Assembly (NCBI RefSeq): GCF_008831285.2
Contig: NC_045139.1
Coordinates: 33,639,706-33,703,705 of the forward strand
Reading direction: 5' to 3'
DNA from: Nymphaea colorata
Lineage: Eukaryota; Streptophyta; Magnoliopsida; Nymphaeales; Nymphaeaceae
DNA length: 64,000 nt
Shown: piece by piece, positions 47,707 through 58,550 of the stretch
Layout: every line of letters begins with the position of its first letter
Position numbering within the stretch: the stretch's first letter is position 1
Translations under genes and position numbers: made by a program
The notes under the pieces: model-generated
Seen by the model: only the letters and a program-made list of their open reading frames with translations
The model's database searches: none
Told to the model about the DNA's origin: nothing

Positions 47707-47862
47707 AGGGTATTTTATACAGGAAAAAGTCGAGATCTTGTTCTCCCTCTTTCTCTCTCACCCAATGTTGTTCTGCTCCCTTAACTGCGGGAAGAAGAGG
47801 TCTTGCCCGCTGACACTGGACTACGCTGAAAGTTGAAGACCTCATCGATTTTCGGTAGCTGA

Positions 47863-48105
47863 GATGTCTTTTCCTCTCTCTGGGCAATAGTCTGGGGGGG
47901 TTATACCGTTGTGAGTCACTTGCTTAGGGAGAGTTCCCATATTTGGAATTATGTCTCTTTTTTTTCTACGTTATGTCTTGTTTGATGTCTTTTCCTCTCT
48001 CTGGGCGATAGGCAAGGGGGGTTATACCGTTGTGAGTCACTTGCTCAGGGAGAGTTCCCATATTTGGAATTATGTCTCTCTTTTTTTCTACGTTACGTCT
48101 TGTTT
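47863..48105. repeat. 121-bp tandem duplication in the right arm
   Basis: Copies 47863-47983 and 47984-48105 share gatgtcttttcctctctctg at the start, the ttataccgttgtgagtcact block, and cttgttt at the end. The left arm has only one copy, so this arose (or was lost there) after the inverted duplication. Confidence 0.85.
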
Positions 48106-48974
48106 GCCTATGATTGGGTTTGTTAGATGAATTTTTGTGTCTGCTAAGCTTTCTTTTGGGTCCTTTAGTTCGTGTTTCTTGTTGACTTGGATTTGTAGAG
48201 TTTAAAATCGGTTTTTGTTTGACGTACGAACGGAATCATAATTTTACATTTTAAATTGTGTTTGATTTAGATTTCCTGTCTATCTATTTTATCTTGTTAC
48301 TTTCTGAAACTGCATCTACTTTGTGCAATTGTTTCGTAACTTCTGATTGAAGTTAAAATGCAAGTAATTTAGTATAAAGCAAACTTTCACTATCTTGATC
48401 TTTTTATCGTTTACTTAAAATAAGGTTACTTTAATAAGGATACTGGTATGAGACTTGCGGGCTGAACCAGTTGGTTCAAACTTCAATCAATACTATGTAT
48501 ATTTATGCAGGAAAGAAATTGATTTTCCTTGGTTAGATATATTTCTGTTTCTAATATTTTTTTTATAAATTTAAACGTTGACACAATATTTTAGATACAT
48601 TCACTATGAAGTGGGGATAATACTTGAGTCTTCACAGGCTTTGTGTTTATTATTGCGATATTGTAAAACATCTCATGGAAATCTCCTTTCTATCTATATT
48701 ATGTGTGGATATGATTGGATGTGTGTTGTTACGGTCTTTTTTTTTGTTGCCTTCGTTGTTAGGGGTATCATACATGAAAATGTCCTAGATAATACAACTT
48801 TATGTCCAGTTGCAAATTGCGATGTTTAATTGGTGATGCCCATGCTAGTTTAATCTCCTGATGCGACGTTACAACTTTGAAACTTATAATGTTACAACTT
48901 TATAAACAGACACCATCTGAAATTAATCAGATACGGACATTACAACTTTTAGTTTTTCATTTGCTTGCTTGCAG

Positions 48975-50126
48975 ATGTCTAATAATGTGGGCAGCTCTAA
49001 GGAGGAGACATCCAGAAGTACTGATGTAACGTCTTTGGCTAAAGATGCTGAAGATAGTCGGTATGCTATTTTTAAGAAGTTACTGGAGCAGGCATCCATC
49101 TATGGAATAGCTGCCGGATACTGTCTTTCTGCCTCACTTTTATCAATAATCAACAAATGGGCCGTAATGAAATTTCCATATCCTGGAGCTTTGACTGCCT
49201 TGCAATACTTCACAAGTGCACTTGGTGTCTTGGTGTGCGGATGGTTAAAAGTGATTGAGCATGACCCACTGAACCTATACACCATGTGGAAGTTCTTACC
49301 TGCTGCCATGATATTCTATGCATCCCTTTTCACAAACAGTGAGCTTCTGCTACATGCCAATGTTGATACATTTATAGTTTTCCGTTCAGCTGTCCCCATA
49401 TTTGTGGCCATTGGAGAAGCTGTCTATTTGAAGCAGCCATGGCCTTCGCTGAAAACCTGGTTGTCTCTTGCTACTATTTTTGGTGGAAGTGTGATCTATG
49501 TTCTTACAGATTACCAATTTACGGTGACTGCTTATACATGGGCATTGGCCTATCTTGTGAGCATGACGATAGATTTCGTTTACATAAAGCATGTAGTTAT
49601 GACAATCGGACTGAACATATGGGGTTTGGTTCTGTACAACAACCTGGAAGCGTTGCTTCTATTCCCTTTTGAATTTCTTATTATGGGGGAGTTGAAGAAG
49701 ATAAAGCATGACGTTGCAGATGAATCAAGTTGGCATTCCTTCAGTGTGATTTTACCAGTGGGTTTGTCCTGTCTATTTGGGCTTTCCATCTCCTTTTTTG
49801 GGTTCTCATGTCGGAGGACCATCTCAGCTACCGGGTTTACTGTTCTTGGTATTGTGAACAAGCTTCTCACAGTGGTAATAAATTTAGTTGTTTGGGATAA
49901 GCATTCAACGTTGATTGGGACAATTGGCCTTTTGATATGCATGTTGGGTGGAATTTTGTACCAGCAATCAACTACAAAGCCTGCTCCTCCGAAAGTGCAA
50001 GTTGAAGTTGATGATGAAGAAGCAAAGCTGCTCCTGGAAATGCCAAACCAAGAAACTAGTGCTCCTGCAAAACCAATGAATGAGCAGGAAAGTGCTGCTA
50101 CAGAAAAGTCTGGGAGGACCTCATGA
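48975..50126 (+). CDS. GONST3: Golgi nucleotide-sugar transporter, GONST3 type
   Basis: A 383-residue member of the NST/TPT drug/metabolite transporter superfamily, closely matching Arabidopsis GONST3 (YGIAAGYCLSASLLSIINKW, residues 43-62; FPYPGALTALQYFTSA; LLHANVDTFIVFRSAVPIFV). About ten transmembrane helices span residues 40-332. GIVNK (292-296) lies where the GDP-sugar-binding motif of GONST1 (GALNK) sits; GONST proteins import GDP-sugars into the Golgi lumen, but I cannot prove the substrate. The tail (333-383) is hydrophilic. The open frame extends six bases upstream to a TTG, but the real start is the ATG at 48975, which begins exactly at a splice acceptor (gcttgcag), so the gene has a 5'-UTR intron. 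All coding sequence is in one exon. Confidence 0.9.
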   Translation: MSNNVGSSKEETSRSTDVTSLAKDAEDSRYAIFKKLLEQASIYGIAAGYCLSASLLSIINKWAVMKFPYPGALTALQYFTSALGVLVCGWLKVIEHDPLNLYTMWKFLPAAMIFYASLFTNSELLLHANVDTFIVFRSAVPIFVAIGEAVYLKQPWPSLKTWLSLATIFGGSVIYVLTDYQFTVTAYTWALAYLVSMTIDFVYIKHVVMTIGLNIWGLVLYNNLEALLLFPFEFLIMGELKKIKHDVADESSWHSFSVILPVGLSCLFGLSISFFGFSCRRTISATGFTVLGIVNKLLTVVINLVVWDKHSTLIGTIGLLICMLGGILYQQSTTKPAPPKVQVEVDDEEAKLLLEMPNQETSAPAKPMNEQESAATEKSGRTS

Positions 50127-51776
50127 TTTTGTAATTTGCCTTTTTGGAGCTAATGCCAAACTCGAGATATCATTTCATTCTTAATTGTAATTCTTACATA
50201 TTAAGGAGAACACTTGCTCTTGAAATGGTCTGTATTTCCTTCGCTTTTAGTCACTACAGTTCGTCCTCCCTGCGAGATGGCTTCACTTCCCATTTTTCTT
50301 TTGGTATACAAGTACTTGCTACCATTTTCCGACCAAATACTAAAATGGAAAGAAAAAAATTCTAAAAAAACCTAGTGATGTTATTTTCTCCTGATGAATT
50401 GCAGATGAAGATGAAAAATTGCTACATATAACTTCATGGCTAGGTTGAGAAACTGATTCTCAAATACCGAGAAGCATCAGAGTTATTTAAGATGGGTTTC
50501 CATTTCCATCAACAAGTCAGTTATTTAAGATGGCCTTACCTGAATTCCAACCGGTAATCTAGTCCAGTTTTTCTCTTGGATGTCTAGAATCAGAGGAACG
50601 GGACAAAGTGGAAGTAAGCATTGATATCTTAGTGAGTGGGAGACAAATTGTGGAAAAGGGGGAAGTGGGACACAACTACGGGATTGAACCAAGTAGCATT
50701 CTTTCAATATAAATATATATATATTGCCTTCTGTACAAATTTTCAGTGAATAATTAGTTCGTATGTTAGTTGATAACCAACATAAAATAAGGGCATATAT
50801 AAATTACACTATTAATGAAATACGGCATGGGTAATAATAGACATATTAGAATTATGCCAAATTTAACTTCGAAAGATTAATTGCTCATGTTTATTATATA
50901 CTCTCTTCACTGTATTGTAACTTAATATGAATTTTAATAAAATAAACTACATTTGAAATGTCACCTCAATCCCAACATGTCATTTTTTTTTGTTCTTAAC
51001 TTAAGATAAATATTTATCTGCAGTGATTTTATTGAGAATTTTATGTATCAGAAATTTAACAGGGCTCAATAAAAATGCTATGTATCAAGTTGGTTCAAGC
51101 TAAATATCATGACATGATGCAAAACGTACAAGTATTGAAAGTTTTTCATTTATAGTCTTAGTTTTTTTATGTATATATAATTTTAAAAGATTACTTATCG
51201 ACATTTTTCCAAAGTTTATCTTTGTTGTAAAATCATGTGACGTACTTCCGTCAAGTTTTTCTTAAAATAAGATCGTTCGAGAACAACTTATAACGTTACG
51301 AATAAAAAGTTAGTAACATTTTCATTTTGGTAACAACAAATGCAACTTTTCTTTTTGTCCAAACTTTTAAAGACGAACTTATTTTGTAGAGATTATATAC
51401 ACTTCATTTAAAATTTCACATTCAAAACTTATTCTATGCCAAAGGTAAAATAATAATTATGCAATAGTTATAGAATACTTTAAAGTTTTTACTTACGCAT
51501 TATTAACATTATATTTATAGAAGAATGTTTCAAAAAAATTGAACTTAAGTTTGTCCAAACTTTAAAAGACGAACTTATTTTCGTAGAGATCAAATATACT
51601 TTACTTAAAAGTTAACATTCAAAATTTATTCTATGCCAGAGGTAAAATAATAATTATGTAATAGTTATAGAATACTTTTAAGTTTTACTTACGCATTATT
51701 AACAACATTAAAAAATTGATCTTATGTTAATTAGATTTCTTTTCTGAAAAAGCGTCTCATAATTTAGTCTATAACA
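50127..51776. other. 3' flank of GONST3 and AT-rich spacer
   Basis: The first 250 bp probably contain the 3' UTR. An internal direct duplication lies at 51358-51712. No other gene is seen. Confidence 0.45.
51358..51712. repeat. Direct duplication, about 155-bp units
   Basis: Units about 51358-51510 and 51553-51712 share aaagacgaacttatttt, aggtaaaataataattatg and ttacttacgcattattaac, with several differences. A 40-bp unrelated stretch lies between them. Confidence 0.8.
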
Positions 51777-52800
51777 TTGTCATGCAACAGCCAACAGGCA
51801 CCGTATATTTCATGTCGAAAGGATCGAATAATTTGGAGGCCGTTCATCGAGTGTCACAAAAAGGTGCTTTTGAAGAGAAAACTTATGACCACGGAGCACA
51901 ACGTGGCTCCGCCACTAAACTGTTTGCCACGATCACTCTGTCCCAAGTTCGAAGCCTACACGTTCCACAAGAAGGAAGCAGCAGGTCGGTTCTTCTTTCT
52001 CATTTCCTTTTTGTTACTTGGTTTCCTTGGAAGAACAGCGATGCTTTTCGATTGGTTCAGTTGCCGCACGAAATCGTGATCAAGATTTGTGAGACTTGGG
52101 TTAGGATTGTGCTGGAATACTCGGATTTGTTTTTCTCCTTGGGAATTTGATTGTTCTTGCTGGTAGAACTACCGAAATAACTTTGGGAATGACCTAAATG
52201 TGCTAGGATTCTTCGGGGTTATTGGCGTGATTCTTTCGTAGTCATGCAACGGGTTGTTGCTTGGTTCCGCTTTGACGAGACTGAACGAGCGTTTTATTGG
52301 AGAAATCGAGAGTTGAACTGAAAAAGTTCCACTACATACGCTGCCGGCGAGATAATCTTTTCCATGGAGTTGTCCTGTAAGATCTTAATCTCCCTTCGAT
52401 GGGAAAGGTTCATGGACACCGGAGCTTTGTCGTGAGAGTTTGTGCCGAGGGGATCGTATTAGGTATTGGACTAGTTATCTATAAAATCAGTTTCGTGATT
52501 TTTTGGGTTGAATAGTCGACTTTTGGCCTTGTCCCATGCACAAGACATGTAAGCAGTGGCATGGGAAATCCTTGACCCCTTCGTCCATCCTTTTTCATGA
52601 AAACCAGCATTGGAGGTTTGTTATTTCATCATTACCGTTTCTAAACCCAATATCTGTCGTCATAATAATCATGGCTCTTGGCATTTTTTTGTCCCACTTT
52701 TCTCATTTCCTTTTTCTTACTGCATTGTCATCGTTAATTATCTCGTGCATTGTATTCATCACGGTATAATTATGTTCAGGTCATGGAATTGAGGAGAGGT
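51777..52800 (+). other. Possible transcribed leader region, unassigned
   Basis: Higher GC than its surroundings, with overlapping ORFs at 51777-52150 and splice-like signals: a donor after gaagcagcag near 51985, an acceptor (atgttcag) near 52780 and a donor (gagag, gtgagt) about 20 bases later. No protein domain is recognisable. It could be the 5' end of a non-coding or short-peptide gene. Confidence 0.2.
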
Positions 52801-53343
52801 GAGTCCTATTTCTGGCAGCTCCATGTTCCCTAGTTGTTATTAGTCATGTTCATCAACAAAAGCCTGTGGTCATAATCAAACTTTTCCCTTATGTGACAAT
52901 TCATCTTTTTCCTGCTTTCCTGCCACCTCCTGCCTGTAGGTTGTATGGTCCAATTACTGGACTTGTTGAATGGCATCATATCTACCTGTTAGTCTGAAGA
53001 GGAAGTGCATCTCTCTTGATTTATAATTGAAGAGTTCTGTTTCCTTCCAATTTTTGGCATAGCTGGAAAAACAGCTTCATCAGCTCAGGCACATAAATGG
53101 GATTGATCAAGTTGACCGCTTAACTGTGGGTGCCACCAAGTAGCAACGTGGTGTTCTAATCAAATACTCACAGGGGCAGTTGAAACCTTAAGAACATAAA
53201 TAAACTACTTGTGCGTGTCAATGTGTGGAAGGTCTGGCACTTCAATGTGCAAGTGCTGTGCTAAACGTGTCATGGATATGAATTTGTTTATGTCCTTGCA
53301 GGAGAGGTCCCTGATTTTCACACGTACTGTTATCAGCGATTCA

Positions 53344-53414
<71 letters not shown>

Positions 53415-56224
53415 TGCCAAGAGGATGTTTTGTTACAAGAAAGAAACACCATATTCATAGGGCACTGTATTCTACAGTTCTATTCCACCAAATATACTTT
53501 TGGTGGCACTAAGGAGTTGTTTGGCTAATGGAATGGTAACATACCATTTCATGAACCTGTTCCATAAACCTGCCCAAGAACTGAGCCAAGTTTTATGCTA
53601 CTATATCATTAACCAAACAACCTCTAAGGAGTAGTAACACTCAGTGTCCAATAAAATGGGGCAAATTCATAGGACACCTTACAAGCATTTCATAAATCTT
53701 TTCTATTTTATGGATCAGATTCAAGAGACAGTAACAATGTCTTATTATTGGAACACTCTATGAATTCATAAATCCACCCCAAAGATTAGAGCATCCTATG
53801 GGACATTATAACTAAGTGTTTTATAAATCTGCTCAATTTTTTGGGACAGAATTTTGCAACACTCACAATATTATAGCTACCGAAAGGCCCCTTAGGGGCA
53901 GTTTAGGAATTATTGTTCCATGCATATGCTTCAAACTAGGGCAGATTCATGAAACACTTTTCGTGGTATTCAATGAATCTTACCAATTTTTGAGTTAGAT
54001 GCATACGACAATAACATAATGTTACTATTCCCAAACAGCCCCTAAGAATCTAAGAGGCCATACGATATATTTGTTCTCATACATTTAGTGGTGGATTCAC
54101 TATCTCACGTTTGTAATGGACTTAACTACAAAATGAACATGGGCATTCATTCTACTCACATTATACCAAGTTTCAAACACCCTAGAAGGGAAATCTTGTC
54201 CAAACATTTAGATCCAAGATCCCGTTGGGTATCACATCCAAGCCCCTCACTTCTAAATTATGGTCTTCATCCGGCAACTATATGTGTACATAAAATGTTT
54301 TAGTATGTTACATGGTATTAATAGTAGATCCCACAATAAAGTATCATTCTTTTATGTTTCTTGGTTTTGGAGAGAGATTCTTGTACATCAAGGCTAATGA
54401 TCACTTTCTAGTCCAAAATGAATCAAACACATACTTTATTATTTAGTATACGAAAATAAACATGGTAGTTCCCATTCCACAATAAAGTAAGTTATTTATG
54501 TATCATAATTTATTAAGTTCATACTTCACGAATTCTTAAGAGAGAATGAAACAGACACTTGACCATACAAATGGGAGATGCTGCCTTCAACTGTGGATCT
54601 CAAAGTGTTATCTTAATGTGACAATTTGGTCAATAGAGATCTCATAAATCAAACCAACCAATGCTTCCAACAAGAGCATAGCCACTTAACGCAAAAATCT
54701 GATTCCCCTCCATCAAACTTACGACTTAAGGTTAGATGTCCTTTGGCTATCTAATTCCAAATGGTCTCAAACCAATTATTCCAATTCGTCTTATTGAAAA
54801 AGTATTAGAAAATAATTTGAAGTTTGAGAACCTTTTTTATCCATTATACAATTCGGGTGTATATATCCAAATCTAAAATTCAATAAGGATTTGACTTGAT
54901 TATATGTTTGCGAAAGTGGGGTCTTATCCCTATTGGATCTGTATTCAATTTCATAAAGAAAAAAGGAAATCAAAGTCTGAAGCTAGATTCCAGTTCAGAT
55001 CAAATTGTACCAACTACGGTAAAAGGTAGATCTGACCCGAGCCCGAACCATTTACAGCCGTGGATGGCAGGGCGATGGACCTTAGTGGTGGAGCCTGAAA
55101 GTTTTAACTGAAAGGCACTGATCAATCTTATTGTTGTAATTGATTGAGTGCGTGTAAAGCTATATGGCATTGGCCTGGGTCTGGTGTGGGCACCACATGT
55201 GTCTAGGCCATGAGTCCAATACATAATAAATAAAAATTTTACAAAGGTTTACAGAAGCTGAGGTGGGCAGTTGCCCACACCAGCCCCCATGGTAGCTCCG
55301 CTATTGGCAACGGTCCTGACAAAAGTGGGCATCCAGGGCAGGCTCTTCAGACGCTACCAAGACTATTTTGTCCTAAGAAAATTGTGCCCAATCTAAAACA
55401 TAATTAAAGGCAAATTTTAGAATTTTAACCATCTTGCAACAAATAGCATCTAGCAAGATTGAATTCTTATCTATATAAGACCTACAGCACATGGCTCTGT
55501 GTTTCTGTGTTAATATAGAATGATAGATTGGTACAATTATATCCAGTGTTACTGAATTGGCTGGTTCTAATCAAATTGGTGGCAAATTTTTTTTATTCAA
55601 TGGCCGATTCAAAAGTGCCAATATTTAAATTTAATATTTTTTTTATGTTTTTCATACTTATTTTTATATTTTATGAAAAAAAAAACCTATTCAGAACTGA
55701 TTGAGCTGAGTGATGAATCAGCAGAGCTTCCCGATTCGATGTTCAATAAACGATTTTTAAAGCACTGTGTATATCCTTTCCATTAAGCAACGATTTCCCT
55801 TCTCTCTCAAAATAGTCCTTACTTGATAAAGATATCCAAAAATACTCCTTCTTTTTGTTGTCTTTCAAATCCATGCTCCTTTTTTTTTTCTTTTACCGTA
55901 GCAGTCAATCCACCTTAAAACAGCAGAAAAAAGTTTGTCAAGTTTGTCTGAAAAGGTTTTTTATCTTTTCAAAGGATGGGTCCGAATAAAACACAATGGA
56001 CAATTATGAAGATTTCCAAAAATTAATGAACTTTCAGATTTGGGTAATGTTTCATTTTGAGGCATGGAAGAGAGAAAAGGAATGGTGTTTGGTTAAGGCA
56101 TGAGAAAGTATTGTTATATCTTGTAATAGTAACTCAAAGCAAGAGGTTGTTTGTAAAAGTGGCCCAGAGGTTCTCCTCTCATTCCTTGGGATCCTGGACT
56201 AGGTCCCCATGGAGTAGTATGGCA
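52801..56224. other. AT-rich spacer
   Basis: Contains a (TA)n microsatellite at 53346-53411 and a SINE-related scrap near 53110-53200. No gene supported. Confidence 0.45.
53346..53411. repeat. (TA)n microsatellite
   Basis: About 33 uninterrupted TA units. ORFs across it on both strands are poly(Ile-Tyr) artefacts. Confidence 0.95.
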
Positions 56225-56471
56225 TAAGGCTGGGCACCGGGCCGAGCCGTTGGAGGGTATTCGGTACCCAGTTCGACTCGAGCAAAAAAAAGGGCATCGG
56301 GCCAGCCCTATATTTTTTCAATATTTATTTTATTAATTTTTATACATAAATATAATAGTTTATTATGATTAATTATATTTATATATTATTTGTTTATTAA
56401 AAATGTATTTTTTATTAATTGGGTCATACTCAAAGTTTTGGGGTGTCAGTCCGACCCGATGCCCAGGCTTA
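56225..56471. mobile_element. hAT MITE, 247 bp, GGGCC ends
   Basis: The left end taaggctgggcaccgggcc and the reverse-complemented right end taagcctgggcatcgggtc form a clear inverted repeat. The flanking 8-mers gtatggca and atatgaca match at six of eight positions, differing only by transitions. The interior is AT-rich (56310-56410). The ends resemble those of 38187-39265. Confidence 0.7.
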
Positions 56472-57012
56472 ATATGACATACTTGACAACCAAAGTGATC
56501 CCACCAATTACATCCCATAAAAGTATCACCCATAGGAATCAATGTCATATGTCTTTTATGTTAGTATGCCTTAATCTGATATGTCTTTTATGTTAGTATG
56601 CCTTAAGCAGGAAAAGAAAATGTTGATGAACTCTCAAAAGGAAAAAATGGTGAGACTGACTTCGGAAATATGCCCAACAAAAGGGACCACTACGGAAGAT
56701 CGTTTTCTTGAATAAATACGTCATGTTGGTTACAACAAAGCATACCGGCCATTTGGTGTCACTCTATTCCAGCTTGTTCACCAACCAAGGCGTTGCATTA
56801 CTTATCTTCATTATGCAACACGAAACTCTTGTACACCTCTCACTCAAGAACAGAAAGAGTCAAGAAGGTTGGTAGATTCAACCTCATACAAGCTGAGATC
56901 CCAAGGTCCTGATAGAGTTTATGATTCAAAGTTTCATATAAAAGCCTGATTCAGATCTTATTTCTCCTGAGACTTCAACATTTCTTATGTGTATTAGTTT
57001 GAGTCACCTGAC

Positions 57013-57459
57013 ATGCAGGATGCAGTGTGGGTTCAGCCCATGGTTCATGGTTCCGACACCGGGTGCGAGCCTACCAAGGAAGAACCCAGCCCTCTGGTTG
57101 CGAATTGGTCCGAGTCCAAAGACCAAGAACAGGTGAGGCTTCTCATGGACGAAACGGAGGAGGCGAGGCCGGAGATCCTGAGATGCAATTTCCGGCAAAG
57201 GCAGTCCCGGCGCGGCGCATTCCTCTACAGCTACCAGTTCACTTCGAGGCCGGAAAGTTGCAAGGAGAGGCTGCTGAGGTCACTTGAGGGGCTTCGAGGG
57301 TCCATGAAGGCGCTGCTGGTTGAGTTTCAGAGGGAAGTGTCTGTGAGAAGGCTCAGGGTTAGGTTTCTTCATCTCAAGCTCATGGCTTCCTCACTGGTTC
57401 AAGCTCAGTGTTGCTTTGCAGCTAAGGTTGGGCAGAAGCACCTCAAGACTGTGACTTGA
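57013..57459 (+). CDS. Unrecognised 148-residue protein
   Basis: An open frame clearly richer in G/C at third positions than the surrounding DNA, which suggests a real gene or exon. The product has an acidic N-terminal third, a Cys/Arg-rich middle (CNFRQRQSRRGAFLYSYQF, about residues 68-86) and an amphipathic, arginine-rich helical segment (about 95-128), with no signal peptide or membrane helix. The ATG at 57013 may be an internal Met of a longer spliced gene, since a possible acceptor (acatgcag) ends just after it at 57018. I do not recognise a family. Confidence 0.5.
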   Translation: MQDAVWVQPMVHGSDTGCEPTKEEPSPLVANWSESKDQEQVRLLMDETEEARPEILRCNFRQRQSRRGAFLYSYQFTSRPESCKERLLRSLEGLRGSMKALLVEFQREVSVRRLRVRFLHLKLMASSLVQAQCCFAAKVGQKHLKTVT

Positions 57460-58147
57460 TATTGGTTGTTATGGTGAAGAATGAGATATGATTCAGAGAT
57501 TGGCAGTTTTATGATCTTGGTTTTTCCAGTTTTTTTCACAAGGTTTCGCTGCTCGGGTCGAGTACGTGCTCGGGTACTTTTTCTCTTCTTATAGAAATAG
57601 AACAGGATCATGTGTTTCAAAGGATTCCACTACTTGCTTGGAACTCCCCTCGTTTAATTTTTTGCCTGTTGAAATTCTTAATTTGTTCAGTTGCTGAAGA
57701 GATCTTCCAATTCTACAGCTTGCACCCAAATATTGCATGTTTTTTCTTCAATCGAGTAGGCATAGTTAATGAAGGAAGAGATTAGAAGCATTGCAATTGC
57801 AAAAAAGAAAAAATAAAAATTTGTGTAGTTAAACCTCAATAAATAAGTTTTTGATTTTTTCAAAAATTTAACACCCATTTTACTTGTAAATCTAACAAAT
57901 CCAAGCTGGTCTGTTATAAGCAGAATTAGGTATGTTCTCCGAATCAAAGTTATCTTTTGTTGTATTCTTATAAAATGTTATATATATATATAGTTTGTGT
58001 GGTTCAGATGTTGCCAGATAATTAAAAATTCAAAATTTTTTAAAAAATGATACAATCATTAACAAAGTTGGCTACAATTTATAGTAGTTTTTAGGATAAT
58101 TTTTTTTTATTTTAGTCATCTCACAACATTGACACATGGCAGTGTCA

Positions 58148-58184
<37 letters not shown>

Positions 58185-58355
58185 ATATTCATTCCAATGT
58201 GACACTTGCAATAGACTCCCTACACTTTTATTAGAAAAATAATAACGAATAGTCTCACCTATTTATCTAAGAACAAAAAACAATAGAGTACAACAGGGAG
58301 CCCCAGATCTAGAAACCTTCTTATATCTTGTGAAAATAACGCCATTCTCTACAAG

Positions 58356-58550
58356 CAGGGGCGGAGGGAGGGGGGGCTTGCCTAGACTGTGGCCCCGTCC
58401 AAGTTAATTGAAAAAAAAATTACATCAAAAAAATTAAAAAAATTTAATTGCATAGTATATTTTTTGGATTCGGCTTTAGTTCGGATTTATTCGGATAAGT
58501 TTGTTGGACCGTTTGGTCTGCTCGTGAAAAAAATCCTCGCTCCACCCCTG
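58356..58550. mobile_element. hAT MITE, 195 bp, CAGGGG ends
   Basis: The left end caggggcggagggagg and the reverse-complemented right end caggggtggagcgagg are near-perfect inverted repeats. Flanking 8-mers tctacaag (58348-58355) and tctacaaa (58551-58558) match at seven of eight, the hallmark 8-bp hAT duplication. A degenerate relative is at 21540-21753. Confidence 0.8.

Larger units (their letters stand above)
45893..48761. repeat. Large inverted duplication (about 1.1-1.3 kb arms) upstream of GONST3
   Basis: Left arm 45893 to about 47013 is the reverse complement of the right arm, about 47487 to 48761. Matching blocks are seen throughout, for example gtgactcacaacggtata (46609 region) against its complement at 47900 and again at 48020, and the tails ctaacaacgaag (45893) and cttcgttgttag (48761). 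Identity is roughly 85-90% by eye, with small indels. The innermost part of each arm is the terminal sequence of a hAT derivative (46821-47706). Beyond 48761 and below 45893 similarity stops abruptly. The right arm probably contains the leader exon of GONST3. Confidence 0.85.

Noticed and set aside
46600-48060. The conserved block around gtgactcacaacggtata as a possible snRNA gene
   Set aside because: Its three copies do not match U1, U2, U4, U5 or U6 as I know them and lack the upstream USE/TATA arrangement; it is better explained as part of the inverted duplication.
53205-53460. ORFs on both strands across 53205-53460
   Set aside because: Open only because the (TA)n tract encodes alternating Ile and Tyr in any frame.
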